Below are positions 22,636 through 28,409 of a stretch of DNA of 28,409 nucleotides, piece by piece. The DNA is taken from assembly GCA_023663505.1 (NCBI GenBank), contig JAMPHH010000039.1, forward strand, positions 1 to 28,409. Direction: 5' to 3'. The position numbers were made by a program, and so were the translations under genes. The notes below the pieces were generated by a model that had not been told where the DNA came from, did not search any database, and was given only the letters and a program-made list of their open reading frames with translations. The stretch is from Muribaculum sp. Lineage in GTDB: Bacteria > Bacillota > Clostridia > Lachnospirales > Lachnospiraceae. Position 1 is the stretch's first letter. Each line of letters opens with the position of its first letter.

Positions 22636-24089
22636 TGCCCGCTCCCCCTGATCTCTATCCGCAGAAGGTCAAAATCCGTATTGTTCTCCATGATCTGGAA
22701 TCCGTAATGCCCCATGTTCTCCTCACTGATCCCGTATTTTTCCACGTCCTCGTCGGAAAAGTACTGCTGATAATTGGTGCTGAAGAACCAGACCCTCCTG
22801 CCCGCAAGCTCGTCCAAATCCCCCAGCCTGTTCAGCTTGACAAAGGTCTGCTCCGGCATATAACAGCTATACAGTGTGGCATACATGCTATCGGTGGTAT
22901 AAATCACAAGATCACCAGCCTCCATCTGTGTCTCGATAAATTCCTTTGTGGCCTCTAAATAAGGCGTATCCCGATAAGTTAGCTCATATTCACCCTTGTA
23001 ATTGGAACAGCACATGGCAAGCAGCACCGCATATCCTGATAGATACACCGGCAGATTCACGCGTGGCAGAACGATGGCGATTCCAAGCCACATCAGCCCC
23101 GCAAGATGCATGATATGTCTGGGTGAGAAAAAGTGGGAAGCAAAGGAAGATACTGCCAACGCCAGCAGATAAACCGCAAAGATTGCCGCAATACTCATCA
23201 GTGCGAAGCCCCTCTCTCCTCTGCGCGTCCCGTTCTTCATAAGCAAAGCTCCCCCCACCAGTGCAAAAATCACCAGAAAAACAGCCATCGCCACGCCAAA
23301 TCGCATATCCGTCTCAAAAAGATAGGTCAACAGAACGTCAATAGACAGCTTCTTCATTTTCACTTCCTCGGGGTCTGTCTTCACGAACCGGAAAAATCCA
23401 GAGACAATAATCCACAAGACCAACGGCGCCAGAGCGATCACGCCACCCACAAACACCCGCCATACCGCTTTCCGCTCATATCGCCACAGCGCCACCAGCA
23501 GATACAGATAGATCGCCAGAAAAGCAAAAGCCGTAAAATAATGGCTAAAAAGCGCTGCCACGGTACATAGAACCAGCAGCGTCCACAGGAGTTTGCGCTC
23601 CGGATTCTGCACAATGCAGAACGCAAGGATAGCACACGCCGCCACCAGAAAATTCGTCCACGAATACATGCGGATATTGACATTCACATGTAGCAGTGCC
23701 GGAGCAAGCCCCACGGCCGTCATATAATATAGCGCCGTCTGAAAGCCCCACAGCCTCCTGACAGCCAAAATCCCCAGAAGCATGGAAGCGACCGCGCCCG
23801 CAACCGAGAAAAGCCTCGACGAGAAAAACCGATGCCCGATTCCCCCGAACAGCATATTCCATGCCCGCAGAGCACAATAATACAGGGGAACATCTGTGTC
23901 ATGGTCGTCGATCATTTTCTGCACAATCTCCAATTGGGTATAGTCTCTGGCGGACTTGAAGCTATAAGACTCATCATAGTCAATCCCCTCGTCGGCGCAC
24001 AGCGTAAGCATCACCATCACACTGAACACCATCACCATGCACAGCACGATGATCTGTATGATTTCCGTCTTCTTTCCCGTTCGTTCCAT
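22632..24089 (-). CDS. GT-C fold membrane glycosyltransferase-like protein (GT39/ArnT type)
   Basis: The 485-residue protein has about ten to eleven membrane helices and an N-terminal external loop with DEGIDYDES (Asp33-Glu40), which fits the acidic catalytic motif of GT-C enzymes using polyprenyl-phosphate sugars. A conserved-looking HVNVNIRMYSW segment follows the third helix region, as in family 39-type proteins (R-x-Y). About 120 C-terminal residues form a soluble domain. Such enzymes transfer sugars from lipid carriers onto proteins, lipids or polymers outside the membrane. The acceptor is unknown. It has a strong own promoter at 24213-24241 and is followed by a coupled membrane protein gene. 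Confidence 0.78.
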   Translation of the reverse strand: MERTGKKTEIIQIIVLCMVMVFSVMVMLTLCADEGIDYDESYSFKSARDYTQLEIVQKMIDDHDTDVPLYYCALRAWNMLFGGIGHRFFSSRLFSVAGAVASMLLGILAVRRLWGFQTALYYMTAVGLAPALLHVNVNIRMYSWTNFLVAACAILAFCIVQNPERKLLWTLLVLCTVAALFSHYFTAFAFLAIYLYLLVALWRYERKAVWRVFVGGVIALAPLVLWIIVSGFFRFVKTDPEEVKMKKLSIDVLLTYLFETDMRFGVAMAVFLVIFALVGGALLMKNGTRRGERGFALMSIAAIFAVYLLALAVSSFASHFFSPRHIMHLAGLMWLGIAIVLPRVNLPVYLSGYAVLLAMCCSNYKGEYELTYRDTPYLEATKEFIETQMEAGDLVIYTTDSMYATLYSCYMPEQTFVKLNRLGDLDELAGRRVWFFSTNYQQYFSDEDVEKYGISEENMGHYGFQIMENNTDFDLLRIEIRGSGQ

Positions 24090-24123
24090 GCCGCATCTCC
24101 CATTCCCGAATCCTTCCGCAGAT

Positions 24124-24165
24124 CTCTTTATCTGAGCCTCTTTATTTGAGCCTCTTTATCTGAGC
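24124..24165. repeat. Three 14-bp tandem repeats in the glycosyltransferase leader
   Basis: CTCTTTATCTGAGC occurs at 24124-24137, as CTCTTTATTTGAGC at 24138-24151, and again at 24152-24165, followed by two decayed copies to about 24194. It lies between the promoter and the start codon of the minus-strand glycosyltransferase gene. Confidence 0.85.
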
Positions 24166-24212
24166 CTCTTTTCTAGGCTTCTTATCTGATGCATTGCTAA
24201 GATTCTATGCCT

Positions 24213-24241
24213 ATGATAAACTATCCTCGATTTTGTGTCAA
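24213..24241 (-). promoter_or_regulatory. Promoter of the glycosyltransferase gene pair
   Basis: The minus strand has a perfect TTGACA (24236-24241), 17 bp, and TATCAT (24213-24218). The transcript would carry the 14-bp repeats in its leader. Confidence 0.8.
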
Positions 24242-24257
24242 ATATTTCATATTGTTC

Positions 24258-24286
24258 TTGTAGTTTTTTCTTTTTCTAGCTATAAT
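24258..24286 (+). promoter_or_regulatory. Promoter of the lipoprotein/J-domain/MBOAT gene set
   Basis: TTGTAG (24258-24263) and a perfect TATAAT (24281-24286) are spaced by 17 bp. The promoter lies back to back with the glycosyltransferase promoter and about 80 bp before the lipoprotein start. Confidence 0.7.
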
Positions 24287-24364
24287 CAGATATGTAGCAA
24301 TTTAACGATGCAGTCATACGGCACCGGCTGAAAATCACAGAATACCAATGAATGGAGTACGATT

Positions 24365-25315
24365 ATGCAGATTATTCGACACTCGCACAGACACCTGCTG
24401 CCCGCCCTTATCGGCGGTCTGCTTCTTACCCTCGCATTGTCCGGCTGCGGCAAAATGGGCAAGCTCGACGAAGGCGATTGCAAATGCACGATCTCTTTTG
24501 TAGATATCCCCAGAGAATTTACCATGCTTGAGGAAAATGTGCAGAAAAACTTTATCATCCGCCTTACCTTAAGGAATATCAATACCGAAAAATATTATTC
24601 GATTGAGCTCGATCAATCCAATTCGTTTCGGAAGGAAATCTCTCTCCATCCCGGTATTTACACGGTCGGTTCCCCGTCCTCCAGCCAGTCCTCCAATGCG
24701 GAGCTCTCTCTGTCCGCAGACGCCGACAGCGTGGAGCTTTCCGCGGAGACGCCTGTGGAAATCCACATTTCCGTGGATAATCCGGAAGAATTTACTAAGC
24801 ACTGGATGGCCGTACAGCCCATGCCGGAAATGATTCTGGCGGACAAATTCGACGGGCGCATCCAGATCAACCGGACTCTTGTAAACCTGCGGGCAGACAA
24901 CGCTTCCGACCTGATCTCACAGCTAAATCTATCTTATGAGAATCAGGTGCCGGTCTACGGCAAAATCGAGCTCACGGATGCCGAGATGGGCGTAAAGCTG
25001 ACGCTTCAGAACCAGACGGACGCTCCCGCGGACTGGCATACATGTAAGCTGGTGGCGCTCTATGTCTACAAGAACAACGTGGTCTTTCCACAGGGCGTCA
25101 CACTGGGCATGTCGCCCGAGAAAATCTGCAACAAAACGGAGGGTCTCTACGGCGAACCTGACAGCTTCACTGGCAGCCTGCTCTACGGCTGGGGATTCGA
25201 CGATACATCAGCCATCTACAAGGACGAGTCCACCGGCGATAAAATCACCTTGAATCTCGGCGCCGGCAACCGCTCCCTTCAGAGCATCCAATACGAGACG
25301 GCTGTATTTGAATAG
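24365..25315 (+). CDS. Lipoprotein of unknown function
   Basis: The 316-residue protein has a lipoprotein signal peptide: a basic start, hydrophobic LLPALIGGLLLTLA, then lipobox LSGC with the modified cysteine at 28. It is thus anchored outside the membrane. The mature part is beta-rich, with a serine-rich stretch (about 104-125) and an alternating D-S-V-E-L-S-A-E-T-P-V-E-I-H-I-S-V pattern suggestive of immunoglobulin-like or transthyretin-like strands. The C-terminal third (GVTLGMSPEKICNKTEGLYG, then a Y-G-W-G-F-D-D segment) resembles modules in other Firmicute lipoproteins but was not assigned. The J-domain membrane protein gene starts 13 bp after it with its own AGGAGG, so they are co-transcribed. 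Confidence 0.75.
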   Translation: MQIIRHSHRHLLPALIGGLLLTLALSGCGKMGKLDEGDCKCTISFVDIPREFTMLEENVQKNFIIRLTLRNINTEKYYSIELDQSNSFRKEISLHPGIYTVGSPSSSQSSNAELSLSADADSVELSAETPVEIHISVDNPEEFTKHWMAVQPMPEMILADKFDGRIQINRTLVNLRADNASDLISQLNLSYENQVPVYGKIELTDAEMGVKLTLQNQTDAPADWHTCKLVALYVYKNNVVFPQGVTLGMSPEKICNKTEGLYGEPDSFTGSLLYGWGFDDTSAIYKDESTGDKITLNLGAGNRSLQSIQYETAVFE

Positions 25316-25327
25316 GAGGAGCGACAG

Positions 25328-26590
25328 ATGGAAAAAATACTGAAAATACTCAAGATTAACATACTCTCGCTGATCGCCCTTCCCCTGCTGCTTGTGGCCA
25401 CCGCCAGCAAGCTGATTGCGAAGGCGTTAGAGAAAATCGCCGTCATTCTCGGCATGATTGTACTCACCCTGCTGGTGATGCTCGCCTTTGAGTGCTTCAA
25501 GCACCCCGACAGTCTGCTTGAATTTATCGCCACGCTGGTAGTTCTGTTTGTGTTCGGCTTTTTGATTGTCATGGTCTGTCTGCTCATCATGAATGTAGCC
25601 GCCACCCTGATCAAGACAATTTATATTTTCATAATCACTTTCTTTGAGATCATTTATGACTTTACATATGTAGGATTCCTGCGTCTTTATGCCGTTTGCG
25701 AGACGGATTATCAATATATCGGTCTGAATGGTAAGAAAGTGCCCAACGCGCTATTTTGCCTGTTTTACACGATCCTGCACGGCGTCAACAAGGTGATCGT
25801 AACGGTGGTCTCCTGCGCCCTGCCCGCCTCCCTGATCCTGAGCGCGCTGCTTATCATCGGAAGTCTGGCGTCAATGCACATGGAGCTGCAGCGAACCTTC
25901 GGGATCGGACTGATCGGATTTATCGGCAAATTTGACCTCTTTTCCACCATATACGGCATCGTGATGTACATAGCGATCATGGCAATCTTTGTCGTCGTGC
26001 TGATATCTCTTGGCATCGAATGGCATGAGTGGGCGCAGGAGCTCAAAATGACCGGAGAGGAGCTGGACGAGAATGTGAGACAGCTTCAGGAGATCGACTG
26101 GCATCTGGCTCGGGACGGCGAAACGGCCTCGGAGACAGGGGACGCCTACCTGCAGAATCTGGAGGAGCATATCGACAGTCTGGAGAATTTAAGCGATATG
26201 GTGGAATCCGTGCTGACCTCCAAGGACAACGCACTGCTGCGGAGCAGTTGGGGCAATTACTTCCGCAACCTCTCCGAAATCATAGATGAATGCACCAAAT
26301 ACGACGACGGCATTCCTCTGAACAGATTCAAAAAACTGATTCCCCGCATCCAACAGCTCGAAAAACAGCGTGATGAAGTAAAAACGCTGGCAGAGAAGCT
26401 GCTGGAGGCCAACCGCGATCCGGTGAACTCCTCCGTGTTTTTCTCCGGCTGCACCAATATCGAAAAGCTGGAAAAGCGCTATAAATCTCTCTGCAAGGCA
26501 TACCACCCCGACTCCGAGGGCGGCGACACGGAGACCTTCCAGAGAATGCAGGAGGAATATGACTCCCTGAAGGAGCATTTGCAGGCATAG
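25328..26590 (+). CDS. Multi-pass membrane protein with a C-terminal J-domain
   Basis: The 420-residue protein has about six hydrophobic segments in its first 235 residues (for example 8-30, 37-56, 65-90, 150-185 and 205-232), then a charged helical region (about 240-375) with coiled-coil character. The last 45 residues look like a shortened J-domain: the helix KLEKRYKSLCKAYHPD with the HPD motif at 393-395, followed by SEGGDTETFQRMQEEYDSLK. J-domains recruit and stimulate Hsp70 (DnaK), here at the inner face of the membrane. It was not recognised as a named family. It follows the lipoprotein by 13 bp (GGAGGAG site) and precedes the MBOAT acyltransferase by 50 bp. Confidence 0.72.
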   Translation: MEKILKILKINILSLIALPLLLVATASKLIAKALEKIAVILGMIVLTLLVMLAFECFKHPDSLLEFIATLVVLFVFGFLIVMVCLLIMNVAATLIKTIYIFIITFFEIIYDFTYVGFLRLYAVCETDYQYIGLNGKKVPNALFCLFYTILHGVNKVIVTVVSCALPASLILSALLIIGSLASMHMELQRTFGIGLIGFIGKFDLFSTIYGIVMYIAIMAIFVVVLISLGIEWHEWAQELKMTGEELDENVRQLQEIDWHLARDGETASETGDAYLQNLEEHIDSLENLSDMVESVLTSKDNALLRSSWGNYFRNLSEIIDECTKYDDGIPLNRFKKLIPRIQQLEKQRDEVKTLAEKLLEANRDPVNSSVFFSGCTNIEKLEKRYKSLCKAYHPDSEGGDTETFQRMQEEYDSLKEHLQA

Positions 26591-26640
26591 ACAGCACACA
26601 ATCCGATAAAACAAAAATATGACCACGAGCGAGGAAGCTT

Positions 26641-28101
26641 ATGTTATTCAATTCTTACCTTTTCATCCTGTTCTTTTTACCGATCTGCGTGGTCGGCTAT
26701 TTTGGTCTGAATCATTTTCACTTCCGCTTGGGGCAGGTCTTTCTGACGGCCATGTCCCTGTGGTTTTACGGTTATTTCCACCCGGGCTATCTGGTTCTGA
26801 TCGCCGCCAGTATGCTGGGCAATTATCTGGCCTATCTCGCCATGCGCCACACCGATTCCCGCAAGCTTAGAAAGCTCTCCCTGTGGGGAGGCGTCCTGTT
26901 TGATCTTGGACTATTGTTTTATTTTAAGTATTTCAACTTTTTTGTGGAAAATATCAATGCGCTGGCTCGGACGGATTTTGTGCTTGAGGAGATTCTCCTT
27001 CCGCTCGGAATCAGCTTTTTTACGTTTCAACAGATCTCATTTCTCGCAGACGCATACAGGGGAGAAGTTGTGTCCTGCGATCTTTTATCCTATGCTTCCT
27101 TTGTGACCTTTTTCCCGCAGCTGATCGCAGGTCCTATCGTGTCGCACGACGAGCTGATTCCTCAATTCTCTGATGCGTCCAAGAAAAAGCCGGACTGGGG
27201 CAATCTGTCCATGGGGCTTTATATCTTTGCGCTGGGGCTCGGCAAAAAGGTGCTGCTGGCGGACACCTTCGGCAACGCGGCCAACTGGGGCTTTGCCAAT
27301 GTGGACGCGCTGGACGCGACCAACGCGGTTCTCACCATGCTCTCCTACACGATCCAGCTATATTTTGATTTCAGCGGATACTGCGACATGGCAATCGGCT
27401 TGGGAAAAATGTTGAACATCGACCTGCCGCTCAATTTCGACTCGCCTTATAAGGCGCTCACGATCGCGGACTTTTGGAAGCGCTGGCATATGACGCTGAC
27501 CAGATTTTTCACCAAATATGTCTATATCCCCTTGGGCGGCAGCCGGAAGGGTTCTGTGAGAACCTATCTCAACATCCTGCTGATATTCGTTCTCAGCGGC
27601 CTGTGGCACGGCGCGAACTGGACCTTCGTGCTGTGGGGGCTATGCCACGGGATTTTCATGGCAGCCTACCGGAGATTCCGGACATTCTTTGACAAGCTGC
27701 ATCCCGCACTGAACTGGCTCCTCACGTTCTCCTTTGTCAACGCCGCGTGGGTGCTTTTTCGAGCGGACAGCATAGAGGACGCGGTTCGGTTGTTAAACCG
27801 CATCGTCAAAATGGACTTCGGCCCCATCGCCAAGCAGATTGCCGATGCTTTCCGGCTGCCGGAATTCCTGCTGTTGTTCCGCTCTCAGGCGGCAGCCGGC
27901 ATTTTGGACAACTATCCCTATCTTTTCGTCGGGATTTTGTTTGCACTTGCGCTGTGGATTCTTCTGGGCGAGAAGAACGCCTATGAGAAAATGCAGAATT
28001 TCAAACCCACAGCCGGGAGAGGGGCGGCAACGGTACTGCTGCTTGTGTGGTGCGTCATGTCCCTGTCCGGCGTGAGTACCTTTTTGTATTTTAATTTTTG
28101 A
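26641..28101 (+). CDS. MBOAT family O-acyltransferase (AlgI/DltB-like)
   Basis: This 486-residue polytopic protein has the hallmarks of bacterial MBOAT enzymes of the AlgI type: the start MLFNSYLFILFFLP, the segments PLGISFFTFQQISFLAD and FFPQLIAGPI, the FDFSGYCDMAIGLGKML region, FWKRWHMTLTRFF, and the catalytic histidine in LSGLWHGANWTF. These enzymes move acyl groups across the membrane to O-acetylate or otherwise acylate surface polysaccharides or other polymers, with a membrane-anchored SGNH-like partner. That partner appears to begin directly downstream at 28230. Length and motifs are complete. The acceptor is unknown, but neighbouring glycosyltransferase and lipoprotein genes point to a surface polymer. 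Confidence 0.93.
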   Translation: MLFNSYLFILFFLPICVVGYFGLNHFHFRLGQVFLTAMSLWFYGYFHPGYLVLIAASMLGNYLAYLAMRHTDSRKLRKLSLWGGVLFDLGLLFYFKYFNFFVENINALARTDFVLEEILLPLGISFFTFQQISFLADAYRGEVVSCDLLSYASFVTFFPQLIAGPIVSHDELIPQFSDASKKKPDWGNLSMGLYIFALGLGKKVLLADTFGNAANWGFANVDALDATNAVLTMLSYTIQLYFDFSGYCDMAIGLGKMLNIDLPLNFDSPYKALTIADFWKRWHMTLTRFFTKYVYIPLGGSRKGSVRTYLNILLIFVLSGLWHGANWTFVLWGLCHGIFMAAYRRFRTFFDKLHPALNWLLTFSFVNAAWVLFRADSIEDAVRLLNRIVKMDFGPIAKQIADAFRLPEFLLLFRSQAAAGILDNYPYLFVGILFALALWILLGEKNAYEKMQNFKPTAGRGAATVLLLVWCVMSLSGVSTFLYFNF

Positions 28102-28114
28102 TATATGTCTAAGG

Positions 28115-28210
28115 AATTGTTAAAAAATAATTTTTAACAATTTCTGAAAATTGCTTCGCAATTTACCGGAACCAGAAATAACTTTTGCAAAGTTATTTCT
28201 GAACGGTTCC
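28115..28210. repeat. Three-hairpin intercistronic element
   Basis: A 12-bp stem lies at 28115-28126/28131-28142. A 7-bp stem lies at 28148-28154/28158-28164. A third stem pairs GGAACC (28168-28173) with GGTTCC (28205-28210) and encloses a perfect 12-bp stem at 28174-28185/28189-28200. No ORF or clear T-run accompanies them. The element fills the space between the MBOAT gene and its downstream partner. Confidence 0.7.
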
Positions 28211-28229
28211 TAAGGAAATGAGGATCATA

Positions 28230-28409
28230 ATGAGCGATAAAAACACACAAAATGAAAACAGACGAAACAAAACAGCCCAAATCAATACAAGTCCGAGCAA
28301 AGCAAATCAAAGGTGGTGTCTTGCGGTGCTTGGCCTGTCCTTTCTGCTTTTGTTTGGGCTTGGCATGGTCACGGTGGTCATAGACCCCTATTTTCATTAC
28401 CACAAGCCG
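28230..28409 (+). CDS. N-terminus of a membrane-anchored SGNH/DltD-like partner protein, partial
   Basis: Sixty codons are visible before the right edge. They show a polar Asn/Lys-rich start (about 1-28), one membrane helix (CLAVLGLSFLLLFGLGMVTV, about 30-49), then VIDPYFHYHKP. This D-P-Y-F-H-Y-H pattern right after the helix is typical of proteins encoded beside MBOAT acyltransferases in Firmicutes. Those proteins carry an external SGNH-hydrolase-like domain and pass the acyl group to the final acceptor. The catalytic part is not in the window, so the assignment rests on the N-terminus and position. GAGG precedes the ATG at 28230. Confidence 0.7.
   Translation, partial: MSDKNTQNENRRNKTAQINTSPSKANQRWCLAVLGLSFLLLFGLGMVTVVIDPYFHYHKP

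Overview
The window looks like a chromosome segment of a Gram-positive anaerobic gut-type Firmicute, most likely Lachnospiraceae. The evidence is strong AGGAGG-type ribosome binding sites, a CsoR/CopA copper operon, a giant secreted BspA-like leucine-rich-repeat protein with Big_2 and YTG-type repeats, and MBOAT plus 'DPYFHYHKP'-type membrane protein modules. No rRNA, tRNA, CRISPR array, transposase or phage gene was seen. Taxonomy is inferred from gene content only.

Region 1 (1-3,300, minus strand) is a mosaic of small accessory genes: a partial EamA transporter, a solitary AbiEi-like antitoxin (DUF6088 type) whose promoter sits inside an inverted repeat, an alpha/beta hydrolase, a nitroreductase, and a CPBP membrane protease. 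The protease lies behind a consensus promoter and the 3' remnant of a probable TetR regulator.

Region 2 (3,297-6,153) is clpB, followed by a compact intergenic block with a bidirectional terminator and a possible small RNA promoter.

Region 3 (6,214-15,052) is a minus-strand set: a pentapeptide-repeat protein, an overlapping ion-channel-like membrane protein, and the 2,105-residue secreted LRR protein. It diverges from a small XRE regulator. The regulator's likely operators are repeated over both promoters, so it may control the set. The pentapeptide and channel ORFs look like one pentapeptide-channel protein split in two, and the pore has lost the TxGYGD filter.

Region 4 (15,100-17,470) holds a 240-bp cloverleaf-like inverted-repeat element and a two-gene MotA/MotB-type motor resembling ZorA and ZorB of Zorya anti-phage systems, with no ZorC/D/E beside it.

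Region 5 (17,620-21,490) is a copper-efflux operon, csoR-copA, with two clear CsoR palindromes at its promoter. CopA carries a C-terminal copper-chaperone (CopZ-like) domain with its own internal Shine-Dalgarno and ATG, and an unusual insertion containing a perfect palindrome.

Region 6 (21,637-28,409) is a cell-surface locus. Two minus-strand genes (a GT-C type membrane glycosyltransferase and a coupled membrane protein) diverge from a plus-strand set: a lipoprotein, a membrane protein with a C-terminal J-domain, an MBOAT O-acyltransferase, and the start of a membrane-anchored partner protein. They probably build or acylate a surface polymer. A second multi-hairpin element lies between the last two genes.
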